Shown: one piece after another, positions 51,920-60,922 of the stretch | Layout: every line of letters starts with the position of its first letter | Position numbering within the stretch: the stretch's first letter is position 1 | NCBI GenBank assembly: GCA_024233005.1 | Contig: JACKQE010000014.1 | Coordinates: 1-64,000 of the forward strand | Origin: Akkermansiaceae bacterium | GTDB taxonomy: Bacteria > Verrucomicrobiota > Verrucomicrobiia > Verrucomicrobiales > DEV007 | Direction of reading: 5' to 3' | Length of the DNA stretch: 64,000 bases | Made by a program: the position numbers and the translations under genes | The notes under the pieces: model-generated | Told to the model about the DNA's origin: nothing | Database searches by the model: none | Seen by the model: only the letters and a program-made list of their open reading frames with translations

Positions 51920-53251
51920 ATGGAAGCCCCCATTCTGACCGTTTCGGAGATTTCCGGGCAAATCCGAACTCTGCTCGAAACTGAATTCCGGGGCGTTTGG
52001 ATTGAAGGAGAGGTGAGCAATTTTCGCCCCCACAGTTCCGGACACCAATATTTCACCCTCAAGGACTCGGGCGCTCAGATCAGCTGTGCCATGTTCCGGG
52101 GACAGTCCGCATTGAATCGACACCGGTTGGTCGATGGGCAACTCATTCAAGCTTTTGGGAACGTTTCGCTGTATCCGGCAAGAGGTCAGCATCAACTCAT
52201 TGTTGAGTGGATCCGTCCGCAGGGGCAGGGGAGTCTTCAGGCTCGGTTTGAGGCTCTCAAACTGAAATTGGAAAGTGAAGGACTGTTCGATCCGGCCCGC
52301 AAGAAGGCCTTGCCCAATTTTCCTCGCACGGTTGCGATCGTGACTTCTCCCACTGGGGCCGCCTTGCAGGACATCCTCCAAATCTTGGGTCGCCGGGCTC
52401 CCTGGCTGCGGATTTTGGTTTTTCCGGTGCGAGTGCAGGGAGATGGGGCGGGACTTGAGATCGCGGAGGCGGTCAATCGTCTTGCTTCAAATCCCCCGGG
52501 ATTGCCAGCCCTCGACGTCATCATCGTGGGGCGTGGGGGAGGGAGTATTGAGGATCTGTGGGCCTTCAATGAGGAAGTCGTTGCCAGAAGTCTCGCGGCT
52601 TGTCCCATCCCTGTCATCAGTGCGGTGGGGCATGAAATCGACTTCACCATCGCTGATTTTGTCGCGGATTTGAGGGCGCCAACACCGAGCGCGGCCGCAG
52701 AGTTGGTCGTTCCGGATGGGGCAGCGCTTCGGCGTCGGCTCGATCAAGCGGAGGTCTCATTGCTGGCCAATGCCCAACGCGTGTTGGAGAATCGGTCCCG
52801 CTTTTTGGCCCTGATTCACCAAGCTCTGAGAGGTCGTGATCCCAGCATCATGCTGGGAGCCCGCCTCCAGACGGTGGACTACTTGTGCGACCGGTTGGAG
52901 CATGCCGTCAATCAAAGGATAGAGGATGGAGCCCAGCGTTTGGAAGCGGTCGCCCAGCGTCTTGCCGCCGTCAAGCCTGGTCAAGTGCTTCAACGGGCTC
53001 AGGACCAGCTCGACGCGGTCTGGAAGCGACTCGCGAGGGCGGGGGAAGGCGCCTTGGATGCCCATCAAAAGCACCTCGAATCCCTGCGGAAAATGGTACA
53101 AGCGCTCGGACCACAAGGGGTTCTGGAGCGAGGCTATTCTTTGACCCTGGGGCCGGATGGTGAATTGGTGACGGATCCCAAAGAGGTGCCCTCCGGGACC
53201 CGTCTGGTGACGCGTGTCCGGCGGGGCGAGATTCGGAGTGTCGTCGAGTGA
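51920..53251 (+). CDS. xseA: Exodeoxyribonuclease VII large subunit
   Basis: 443 residues. With XseB it degrades single-stranded DNA to oligonucleotides. N-terminal OB-fold (LTVSEISGQIRTLLE, VEGEVSNFRPHSSGHQYFTLK-type region), catalytic domain with PRTVAIVTSPTGAALQDI, VIIVGRGGGSIEDLWAFNEE and ISAVGHEIDFTIADFVADLR, then a long helical C-terminus (about 285-400) and a final beta segment GVLERGYSLTLGPDG. The small subunit xseB, often adjacent, is not here. Followed by menB with about 70 bases between. Confidence 0.96.
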   Translation: MEAPILTVSEISGQIRTLLETEFRGVWIEGEVSNFRPHSSGHQYFTLKDSGAQISCAMFRGQSALNRHRLVDGQLIQAFGNVSLYPARGQHQLIVEWIRPQGQGSLQARFEALKLKLESEGLFDPARKKALPNFPRTVAIVTSPTGAALQDILQILGRRAPWLRILVFPVRVQGDGAGLEIAEAVNRLASNPPGLPALDVIIVGRGGGSIEDLWAFNEEVVARSLAACPIPVISAVGHEIDFTIADFVADLRAPTPSAAAELVVPDGAALRRRLDQAEVSLLANAQRVLENRSRFLALIHQALRGRDPSIMLGARLQTVDYLCDRLEHAVNQRIEDGAQRLEAVAQRLAAVKPGQVLQRAQDQLDAVWKRLARAGEGALDAHQKHLESLRKMVQALGPQGVLERGYSLTLGPDGELVTDPKEVPSGTRLVTRVRRGEIRSVVE

Positions 53252-53321
53252 TCTCCGGGCTGCGTCCATTGCACCTTTCTCGGTTGAAAGACGGCCACCT
53301 TCCGCCACACTGGTTCCCACC

Positions 53322-54134
53322 ATGTGGACTACGATCAAGGAATATCAGGACATCCGGTTTGAGAAAACCGCCGACGGCATCGCAAAAATTACGATCAACC
53401 GGCCGGAGGTGAGGAACGCCTTCCGCCCGCTCACGGTGGTCGAAATGCTGGAGGCCTTTGATTTGGCTCACCAGGACGCCTCGGTCGGGGTGATTGTCCT
53501 TACCGGCGAGGGGCCGCTTGCTTTTTGCTCAGGGGGGGATCAGAAAATCCGTGGAGATTCTGGCTACGTTGGTCAGGACGGTGTCCCCAGGCTTAACATT
53601 CTCGACGTCCAGAAAAAAATCCGTTCCCTGCCCAAGCCTGTCATTGCCATGGTGGCCGGCTATGCCATCGGAGGCGGTCATGTTTTGCACGTGGTTTGTG
53701 ATTTGACCATTGCCGCTGACAATGCCCGGTTTGGGCAGACCGGTCCTCGTGTCGGCTCCTTCGATGGTGGTTTGGGATCGAGCTATCTGGCCCGAATCGT
53801 GGGACAGAAAAAAGCCCGCGAAATCTGGTACCTCTGTCGGCAGTATGATGCCAACCAGGCTTTGGAAATGGGGTTGGTCAACACGGTGGTGCCGTTGGAA
53901 CGCCTTGAGGAAGAGACATTGCAGTGGGCCCGGGAAATCATGCGGCATTCTCCTTTGGCTCTCCGCTGTCTCAAGGCGGCGCTCAATGCGGATTGCGACG
54001 GGCAAATGGGCCTGCTCGATCTGGCCGGAAATGCCACGTTGCTTTATTACATGACAGAAGAGGCTCAGGAAGGACGCGATGCGTTCAAAGAAAAGCGGGA
54101 GCCTGATTTTTCCAAGTTCGAGCGCGTGCCATGA
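53322..54134 (+). CDS. menB: 1,4-dihydroxy-2-naphthoyl-CoA synthase MenB
   Basis: 270 residues from the ATG at 53322. Crotonase-fold enzyme closing the second ring in menaquinone synthesis from O-succinylbenzoyl-CoA. Family text: RPEVRNAFRPLTVVEML, the oxyanion-hole strands AFCSGGDQKIRG and GYAIGGGHVLHVVCDL, GQTGPRVGSFDGGLGSSY, and the C-terminal RDAFKEKREPDFSKF. The stop overlaps the menA start (ATGA), so the two are coupled. Upstream part of the frame overlaps xseA and is not coding. Confidence 0.96.
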   Translation: MWTTIKEYQDIRFEKTADGIAKITINRPEVRNAFRPLTVVEMLEAFDLAHQDASVGVIVLTGEGPLAFCSGGDQKIRGDSGYVGQDGVPRLNILDVQKKIRSLPKPVIAMVAGYAIGGGHVLHVVCDLTIAADNARFGQTGPRVGSFDGGLGSSYLARIVGQKKAREIWYLCRQYDANQALEMGLVNTVVPLERLEEETLQWAREIMRHSPLALRCLKAALNADCDGQMGLLDLAGNATLLYYMTEEAQEGRDAFKEKREPDFSKFERVP

Positions 54135-55009
54135 ACCCTTGGATCCTCGCTGCGCGTCCCAAAACATTGCCAGCCGCGATCGTCCCGGTCTGGACGGGGA
54201 CCGTGTTGGCGATTTTGAGTGTTCCCGACATTGCTTGGGGGCTCTTCTTCTCGACCCTCCTGAGTTGCCTCTGTATCCAGGTGGCGACCAACCTTTTCAA
54301 TGATGCCATCGACTCGCAGAAAGGGGCGGACACGGCTGCCCGGCTGGGACCGGTGCGGGCCACGGCTGCCGGATTGTTGCCGATCCGGGCGGTTTGGACG
54401 GGAGCCCTTGTCTTTTGCGTCTTGGCGGCCTTGTTGGCTTGGCCGATTCTTCAGGCCCGGGGCTGGCCACTTCTCGCCATCGGGACCGTTTCCCTGATTC
54501 TGGCGTGGGCTTATACAGGCGGGCCGTTTCCGTTGGCCTATGTCGGGCTGGGGGAGCTCTTTGTGATTCTTTTTTTTGGTTTCATCGCCGTGGGGGGATC
54601 GTGGTTTGTCCAAACCGGGAGCTTTCCGGATCGCACTGCCCTGTTGGTAGGCCTTCAAACCGGTCTGCTTTCATCGGTCCTGCTGGCGATCAACAACCTG
54701 CGGGATGTGGCTGAGGATGCGACCACCGGCAAGCGCACCTTGGCGGTGCGGTTTGGGCAATCTTTTGCCCGCCTCGAAATCGCCGTTTTTTGCCTCCTGC
54801 CAGGGCTGCTTTCCCTGGTGCAGGCTTGGGTGACCGGTGAGGGGGAGTGGGCATTGCCGGCGCTGACGCTACCGCTGGGCGTTTGGTTGACCCGGGCCGT
54901 CAGCCTGAATCCACCCGGACCAAAATACAACGCCTATCTGGCACTAGGGGCGCTCCAGATGCTCCTGTTTGCGGGATTTTTCACTCTCGCGGTGTTTCGT
55001 CTGCGCTGA
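54131..55009 (+). CDS. menA: 1,4-dihydroxy-2-naphthoate polyprenyltransferase MenA
   Basis: 292 residues, a UbiA-family membrane prenyltransferase with about eight helices. It attaches the polyprenyl tail to dihydroxynaphthoate. Opening WILAARPKTLPAAIVPVW, the first Asp-rich motif NLFNDAIDSQKGAD, the RAWTGALVF-type helix 3 and the second motif NNLRDVAEDATTGKRTLAV. Overlaps menB by four bases. Other men genes are elsewhere. The stop is six bases from the convergent recQ stop. Confidence 0.95.
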   Translation: MNPWILAARPKTLPAAIVPVWTGTVLAILSVPDIAWGLFFSTLLSCLCIQVATNLFNDAIDSQKGADTAARLGPVRATAAGLLPIRAVWTGALVFCVLAALLAWPILQARGWPLLAIGTVSLILAWAYTGGPFPLAYVGLGELFVILFFGFIAVGGSWFVQTGSFPDRTALLVGLQTGLLSSVLLAINNLRDVAEDATTGKRTLAVRFGQSFARLEIAVFCLLPGLLSLVQAWVTGEGEWALPALTLPLGVWLTRAVSLNPPGPKYNAYLALGALQMLLFAGFFTLAVFRLR

Positions 55010-55015
55010 TCGCGG

Positions 55016-56941
55016 TTACCAGTTGCTTGACTCAAGTTGGGCCAGCACATCCTGGAAGGCGACCTCGTGGAGGCTGCCAAACAAATCGTGACGCCCCAGG
55101 CGGGCGCGAGTGGTCGCCGGACTGGTCAATCCGCAAAGGAAACGGGCCAGTTGACGGGGCTGCCGGAGGGCGGCATGGCGCTCACCCATGAGTTGCCGGA
55201 TCGTTTCCAGATCTTCTGTAAGGATGGACCGGCCACTGCTGCCCGGCAGGGAAGCCAAATCGGGCCCGGGATTGGCACATCCGGAACAGTGTCCGCAGTC
55301 CTGATCCATCATTTCCCCAAAATACATCAGCAAGGCACGCGTCAGGCAGGTGCCCGTGCAAGCATAGCGAATGACCTGCTGAAGTCTTTCCGCATTTGCT
55401 TTTTCGTGCCGTTGGAAACCGGAATGGAGTTCCCCGGCCCATGCTCGGGGAGTCTTGCTCCCGGCCATAGGACCGAGTCGGAAGCGGTGGCGCAATCCAG
55501 ACAATTGCATGGAGATGTCCCCCTGCTCCTCCAGTTCCGCCAGAGCACGGAGGACTTGTTCCCTGGGGCGCCCTGTTTGTTCAGCGGCCACGTCGAGGTC
55601 GAGAGTGAGGTATTTTCGGCCCATCTGCCCCGCGGCGAAGAGCTGGCGCAGGAAATCCTTCTTTTGCGGGGGGTGGCCGTGCAGGATTTTGGTTGGGGGT
55701 TGGGAAAAAGCGATACGGTGAGTGGTGTAAAAGGCCCCCAATGGCTCGATCGCTCCTGCCAACTCGAGATAAGTAATGGCCGTTTCGATTACCGTCGCGC
55801 GGATGTCCGTGGCCAGAGCCAGATCGTACCGGGAAATGTCAAATTCCGCCCCTTGTTGGAGCAACTGGCTGACCAGGACACGGAGCGCCGATTCGGTTGG
55901 AGTATCACCATAGATAAAATTCTCCAAGGTCACGAGATCTTTGGCGGTAGCGAGGATTTCGCAAATCGCCGGTTTCCCGTCCCGTCCAGCTCGTCCCGCC
56001 TCCTGCTGGTAGTTTTCCAAAGTTTTGGGAAGATTGTAGTGGATCACTCCCCGGATGTCCGCTTTGTCGATTCCCATACCAAAGGCAATTGTGGCGACAA
56101 TGATGTCGACACGGCCTGACATGAAATGTTCCTGCGCTTCGCTGCGGTGGTCATCATGCATTCCAGCATGATAAGCTCTCGCGGAAAGTCCCGACTTTTG
56201 GAGACGTGTCGCGACGCACTCTGCGGTTTCCTGCAGCGTCACATACACAATGGCGGGGAGTCGGTCCCGGTTTTTCAAGCGCTCCTCAAGCACGGCATCC
56301 CGTGTTTCAGGAGTTACCGGAGTGACCATAGGATTCAGATTGGGGCGGTGGAAAGAGGTCTGGGCATGATCCTGCTCCGAGATGGCAAAGGCCCGACAAA
56401 TATCCCGGGCCACAGGGGGCGTGGCGGTGGCGGTGAGGGCGAGGATGGGATGAAGTGCCAGCTCCCGGGCTACTTTGGCAAGTCGAAGGTATTCCGGACG
56501 GAAATTGTGTCCCCATTCCGAAATACAGTGTGCCTCGTCAATCGCCAGGAGTGACAGATTGACCTCCCGGAGTCGGTTCATGAAACTCTCGCTGACGAGA
56601 CGTTCCGGGGCAAGGTAGAGCAGTTTCAGTGTTCCCTTCCGCAATTGAGCCAAAACATCGGAGGCCTCCGCGGAAGACAGCGTGGAATCAAGACGGGCCG
56701 CGGCAATGCCACGTCGTTTTAGGGCATCGACCTGGTCCTTCATCAGGGCGATCAGAGGAGAAATGACCAGTGCTGTCCCTTCGAGGAGGATTGCCGGGAG
56801 TTGGTAGCAAATGGATTTTCCCGCCCCCGTGGGGAACAACGCCAGGGCGGAGCGCCCCTCGAGGAGGGATTGGATGACCTGTTCCTGACCGGGACGAAAG
56901 GACTCAAAGCCGAAATGTTTCTGGAGTGCCTCGCGGAGCAT
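55016..56941 (-). CDS. recQ: ATP-dependent DNA helicase RecQ
   Basis: 641 residues from the ATG at 56941. The frame is open far upstream, across guaB, but that part is antisense shadow. An AAGGAG lies 9 bases before this ATG, one of the few clear SDs in the window. Helicase motifs: RPGQEQVIQ (motif 0), FPTGAGKS (36-43), DEAHCISEWGH (135 on), TATATPPV, IVATIAFGMGIDK, QQEAGRAGRDG. The zinc-binding region has the spaced cysteines of YACTGTC and DQDCGHCSGC, followed by a winged-helix-like C-terminus; I see no clear HRDC domain. Unwinds 3'-5' in recombination repair. Confidence 0.95.
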   Translation of the reverse strand: MLREALQKHFGFESFRPGQEQVIQSLLEGRSALALFPTGAGKSICYQLPAILLEGTALVISPLIALMKDQVDALKRRGIAAARLDSTLSSAEASDVLAQLRKGTLKLLYLAPERLVSESFMNRLREVNLSLLAIDEAHCISEWGHNFRPEYLRLAKVARELALHPILALTATATPPVARDICRAFAISEQDHAQTSFHRPNLNPMVTPVTPETRDAVLEERLKNRDRLPAIVYVTLQETAECVATRLQKSGLSARAYHAGMHDDHRSEAQEHFMSGRVDIIVATIAFGMGIDKADIRGVIHYNLPKTLENYQQEAGRAGRDGKPAICEILATAKDLVTLENFIYGDTPTESALRVLVSQLLQQGAEFDISRYDLALATDIRATVIETAITYLELAGAIEPLGAFYTTHRIAFSQPPTKILHGHPPQKKDFLRQLFAAGQMGRKYLTLDLDVAAEQTGRPREQVLRALAELEEQGDISMQLSGLRHRFRLGPMAGSKTPRAWAGELHSGFQRHEKANAERLQQVIRYACTGTCLTRALLMYFGEMMDQDCGHCSGCANPGPDLASLPGSSGRSILTEDLETIRQLMGERHAALRQPRQLARFLCGLTSPATTRARLGRHDLFGSLHEVAFQDVLAQLESSNW

Positions 56942-57012
56942 GGGGCCTTTCTCCTTGCATGGTCCATGTGGAGTTGCAATGTCCGACTCTCCCCAAGCAT
57001 CGGAAATATCGG

Positions 57013-57040
57013 TTGACCCGGAGGCGGTTCGCTCTAAAAA
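57013..57040 (+). promoter_or_regulatory. guaB: Promoter of guaB with -10 box six bases before the start codon
   Basis: TTGACC (57013-57018, five of six), 16-base spacer, TAAAAA (57035-57040). ATG at 57047 coincides with the predicted transcription start, so the mRNA would be leaderless. Confidence 0.6.
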
Positions 57041-57046
57041 TTGACT

Positions 57047-58501
57047 ATGGGAGACCTTCCACTCGCACTCAGTTTCGATGACGTCCTGCTGGTTCCGCGC
57101 CGCAGCGGGATTTTGCCGGGGGATACCGACCTCACCACGAGGCTTACGGACCAAATCACCCTGAACATTCCCGTGATCTCCTCGGCGATGGATACCGTCA
57201 CCGAGGCCGAACTTGCCATCGCTTTGGCCAGGGAAGGGGGACTTGGGGTGATTCACCGGAATTGCCCCATCATCGATCAGGCAGGAATGGTCGCCCGGGT
57301 CAAAAGATCCGAGAACATGATCATCAGCAATCCTTTCACGGTGGAGACAGGGACCACATTGGAGGAACTCCAGCGCGTCATGCAGGAGAAAGGCGTCAAT
57401 GGATTTCCCGTCGTCAGCCGCGAAGGCAAATTGGAAGGCATGGTGACGACCCGTGACATTTGGTATATCGAGCATGCCCACGGCAAGGTTGCCGATGTCA
57501 TGACTCCGAGAGCGAAGCTCGTCACGGCCCATCGTGAGGTTGGACAGGACGAAGCCCGCCGCATACTGTATCACAATCGGATCGAGAAATTGCCCCTGGT
57601 TGATGACCAGGATCATCTGGTGGGGCTGATCACCAGCCAGGATATTGAGAAGCGGGAACGCTATCTCAATGCCGCCAAAGATCCCATGGGAAGACTCCGA
57701 GTAGGGGCCGCGATCGGCGTTGGGGAAGATTTCCGGGAACGGGCTCAGGCCCTGATTGAGGCCGGTGTTGATGCGGTTTTCATCGATGCCGCGACCGGCC
57801 ACACGGACCGGGTGCTCCACGTCGTCTCCGAACTCCGAGCCTTGGGCGACACCCCGGTGGTTGCGGGAAATGTGGTCACGGAAGAAGGCGCCATCGATCT
57901 CATGGATGCGGGGGTTTCCGCGATCAAAGTCGGTGTCGGCCCGGGCTCCATTTGCACCACCCGGGTCATTTCCGGAGTGGGATTGCCTCAGTTCTCCGCC
58001 GTCCAAGCGGTGGCCTCAGTCTGCCGGGAGCGGGGAGTCACGCTCATTGCCGATGGCGGTATCCGTTACTCCGGCGACCTGGTCAAAGCTCTCGCCGGTG
58101 GGGCTGATCTTGTCATGCTCGGATCGCTCCTTGCCGGGACCGCCGAAAGTCCGGGGGCGATTGTGAACCACCAAGGACGAACCTTCAAAGAATACCGCGG
58201 CATGGGCTCGCTCAAAGCGATGCGGCGAGGATCGGGTGATCGCTACGGACAGAATGCTTCAGGGAAGCTGGTCGCCGAAGGGGTCGAAGCCAGGGTGCCC
58301 TACCGCGGCCCACTCAGTGAGACTGTTTTCCAGCTCATGGGGGGGCTCCGTTCCGGGATGGGGTATGTGGGCGCTGCCAATCTGACCGAACTGAGAGAAA
58401 AGGCACGTTTTGTCCGCATCACACCGGGCGGTCTCCGTGAAAGTCATGCCCACGATATTGTCATCACCGAGGAGCCAGTGAACTACCAGAGCGTTTCCTG
58501 A
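57047..58501 (+). CDS. guaB: IMP dehydrogenase
   Basis: 484 residues from the ATG at 57047, preferred over the TTG at 57041 because it matches the family N-terminus (MGDLPLALSFDDVLLVPRRSG). NAD-dependent oxidation of IMP to XMP, the committed step to GMP. Catalytic Cys303 lies in GPGSICTTRVISGVG. Two CBS domains are inserted at about 95-200, and the flap region contains YRGMGSLKAM. It precedes guaA by 76 bases, forming the guanine nucleotide pair. Confidence 0.97.
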   Translation: MGDLPLALSFDDVLLVPRRSGILPGDTDLTTRLTDQITLNIPVISSAMDTVTEAELAIALAREGGLGVIHRNCPIIDQAGMVARVKRSENMIISNPFTVETGTTLEELQRVMQEKGVNGFPVVSREGKLEGMVTTRDIWYIEHAHGKVADVMTPRAKLVTAHREVGQDEARRILYHNRIEKLPLVDDQDHLVGLITSQDIEKRERYLNAAKDPMGRLRVGAAIGVGEDFRERAQALIEAGVDAVFIDAATGHTDRVLHVVSELRALGDTPVVAGNVVTEEGAIDLMDAGVSAIKVGVGPGSICTTRVISGVGLPQFSAVQAVASVCRERGVTLIADGGIRYSGDLVKALAGGADLVMLGSLLAGTAESPGAIVNHQGRTFKEYRGMGSLKAMRRGSGDRYGQNASGKLVAEGVEARVPYRGPLSETVFQLMGGLRSGMGYVGAANLTELREKARFVRITPGGLRESHAHDIVITEEPVNYQSVS

Positions 58502-58577
58502 ACCACCTTTGCCGACTGCTCCTCGCGGGGAGGCTGTCTCATCCTCTTTTCCGTTTCCTTTTCAGAAATATTTCACC

Positions 58578-60095
58578 ATGGATCGCGCCATTGCCGTCAT
58601 TGATTTCGGCTCCCAATACACCCAGATCATTGTCAGACGGGTTCGTGAGGAAGGCTGCTTTGCCCGTCTCTACCAGCCATCGGAATTGAGGGATACTGGC
58701 TCGCCATCAGCCGTCATTCTTTCCGGTGGTCCCCGCAGCACGTTGGAGGAGGATGCTCCTGATATTGATTTTGAGTATCTCAAAAGCCTGGGAGTTCCCG
58801 TGCTGGGGGTTTGCTACGGCATGCAGCTGCTGAACCGAAAATTTGGCGGAGAAGTCTCTCCGGGGCATACCCGGGAATATGGTCCGGCCACACTGGTTGT
58901 GCAGGACGAGTCCTCCTTGTTCGAGGGGATCCACACCCGCTCCCAGATTTGGATGAGTCATTCCGACACTTGCAGTCGGCTGCCGGAGGGTACCCGGGTG
59001 TTGGCGGAAAATCTCGACGGTATCCCGGTGGCCCTGGAATGGTGCCCCGGATTCCAAGGCATTCAATTTCACCCAGAAGTGTCCCACACCAAGGAAGGAA
59101 AGGCCATCCTGGCAAATTTCCTCCGGCTCGCGGTGAACCCAGCCAAATTCCGCATCGCTTCGTTCAAAGACCATCTGATTGACCGGGTCCGTTCCCAGGT
59201 CGGTAGTCGCAAAGTGGTTTGCGGGGTCTCCGGAGGAGTGGACTCCTCCGTGCTGGCTGCCCTGCTGCATGAGTCCCAGGTTGATACCCGGAACATTTTT
59301 GTGGACAACGGCTTGCTCCGCAAAGGCGAAGCCCGACAGGTGGAAGCCCAGTTCCGCAGCATCGGTATCAAAATAGAAACCATCGATGCTTCCGCACGTT
59401 TCCTGGAAGCGCTGGCCGGAGTCACGGATCCGGAGGAAAAGCGCCGCCGGATCGGACGGCTCTTCGTGCAGGTCTTTTTTGATGCCGTGGGGAAAGATGT
59501 CGATATGCTTGCCCAAGGGACCCTCTATCCCGATGTCATTGAGAGCGCCACTTCGGGCTCGATCGCCAGCACTATCAAAACCCACCACAACCGGGTCGAC
59601 CGCATCATGGAGCTCAAGGCTGAGGGCCGGGTCATCGAACCATTGGACGAGTTGTTCAAGGATGAAGTCCGGGCTCTCGGCCGGACCCTGGGACTCTCAG
59701 ATGAGGTTGTGGGCCGTCATCCTTTTCCGGGGCCGGGGCTCGCGGTTCGGTGTCCGGGTGAAATCACGCCGGATAAATTGGAGATTATCCGGGAAGCCGA
59801 TGCCATTTTCATCGGCCAACTGCGGGAACAGGGGTGGTATGACCATGTCTGGCAGGCCTATGCGGGGCTTATTCCCGTGAAAACGGTCGGGGTCAAAGGA
59901 GACGAACGCAGTTACGAATATGCCGTCACTCTCCGGGCCGTCATCAGTGAGGACGCCATGACCGCGGACTGGGTGCGACTGCCCTATGATCTGTTGGCCG
60001 AGGTGAGCAACCGGATTCTCAATGAGGTCCGCGGCGTGAATCGGGTGCTCTACGACATTTCCACCAAGCCGCCCGCCAGCATTGAGTGGGAATAA
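58578..60095 (+). CDS. guaA: GMP synthase (glutamine-hydrolysing)
   Basis: 505 residues from the ATG at 58578 (MDRAIAVIDFGSQYTQIIVRR-type start). Converts XMP to GMP. Class I glutamine amidotransferase domain with Cys79 in GVCYGMQLL and the downstream HPEVSHTKEG His-Glu. The ATP-pyrophosphatase domain has the PP-loop SGGVDSSVLA (about 218-227). The C-terminal dimerisation domain ends with LYDISTKPPASIEWE. The longer reading frame upstream is not needed. Same transcript as guaB is likely. Confidence 0.97.
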   Translation: MDRAIAVIDFGSQYTQIIVRRVREEGCFARLYQPSELRDTGSPSAVILSGGPRSTLEEDAPDIDFEYLKSLGVPVLGVCYGMQLLNRKFGGEVSPGHTREYGPATLVVQDESSLFEGIHTRSQIWMSHSDTCSRLPEGTRVLAENLDGIPVALEWCPGFQGIQFHPEVSHTKEGKAILANFLRLAVNPAKFRIASFKDHLIDRVRSQVGSRKVVCGVSGGVDSSVLAALLHESQVDTRNIFVDNGLLRKGEARQVEAQFRSIGIKIETIDASARFLEALAGVTDPEEKRRRIGRLFVQVFFDAVGKDVDMLAQGTLYPDVIESATSGSIASTIKTHHNRVDRIMELKAEGRVIEPLDELFKDEVRALGRTLGLSDEVVGRHPFPGPGLAVRCPGEITPDKLEIIREADAIFIGQLREQGWYDHVWQAYAGLIPVKTVGVKGDERSYEYAVTLRAVISEDAMTADWVRLPYDLLAEVSNRILNEVRGVNRVLYDISTKPPASIEWE

Positions 60096-60121
60096 GTGGA
60101 CTGGTGCAACAATTCAGGGGC

Positions 60122-60922
60122 TCAGTTTTTTGGATAGAGAAACCCCGTGAGCGGGCTCGTGGGCGAAGCCTGGCGACCCTGGAGAGGGAGCCCGGTTTCA
60201 TAGGCAAGACGACCGGCTTCAACCGCGAGGCGGAAAGCGCGAGCCATCCGGACGGGGTCGGGAGCGATGGCAATGGCGGTGTTCACCAAAACGGCATCCG
60301 CCCCCAGTTCAAACGCTTCGGCGGCGTGGCTGGGAGCACCAATGCCGGCATCCACCACCACCGGCACCGTGGCCTGTTCAATGATGATGGAGATTTGCCT
60401 GCGGGACTCCAATCCTCGGTTCGAGCCAATGGGTGATCCCAAGGGCATTACCGTGGCAGTGCCCACATCCTGAAGGCGTTTGGCCAAGACGGGATCCGCA
60501 TTGATGTAGGGGAGAACGACGAACCCTTCCTTGACCAGGATTTCCGCGGCCTTCAGGGTCTCAATGGGATCAGGCAACAAGTAAGTGGGGTCGGGATGGA
60601 TTTCCAATTTGATCCATTTCGGGAGACCCGCTGTTGCCGCGAGGCGCGCAAGACGCACCGCTTCCCCGGCATTCATCGCGCCGCTTGTGTTGGGCAGGAT
60701 GAGATAGCGTTCCGGGTCAATGAACTCCAGAATGTTGGCGAAAGGATCACCCGATCCCGAAAGATCGGCGCGGCGCAGGGCGACGGTCACGATTTCCGAA
60801 CCGGATTCCGCCAGAGCCTCCCGCATAGATTCGGGAGAAGGGAATTTGCCCGTGCCGGTCATGAGGCGTGATCCAAAAACACGCCCCGCGATGGTCAGGG
60901 GAGGGAAAGAGGAGCCGTTCAC
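60122..60922 (-). CDS. thiG: Thiazole synthase ThiG
   Basis: 266 residues from a GTG that overlaps the hemQ stop (GTGA). TIM-barrel enzyme joining 1-deoxyxylulose-5-phosphate, ThiS-thiocarboxylate sulfur and iminoacetate into the thiazole phosphate. Family text: FGSRLMTGTGKFPS, VTVALRRAD, the catalytic-Lys strand WIKLEIHPD, and VVVDAGIGAPSHAAEAFELGADAVLVN. It is separated from thiH-thiS by 10 kb, and its translational partner here is hemQ. Confidence 0.96.
   Translation of the reverse strand: MNGSSFPPLTIAGRVFGSRLMTGTGKFPSPESMREALAESGSEIVTVALRRADLSGSGDPFANILEFIDPERYLILPNTSGAMNAGEAVRLARLAATAGLPKWIKLEIHPDPTYLLPDPIETLKAAEILVKEGFVVLPYINADPVLAKRLQDVGTATVMPLGSPIGSNRGLESRRQISIIIEQATVPVVVDAGIGAPSHAAEAFELGADAVLVNTAIAIAPDPVRMARAFRLAVEAGRLAYETGLPLQGRQASPTSPLTGFLYPKN

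Noticed and set aside
56942..58006. N-terminal extension of the recQ frame to 996 residues
   Set aside because: The extra part is antisense to guaB, and RecQ homology begins exactly at the ATG at 56941, which has an SD.
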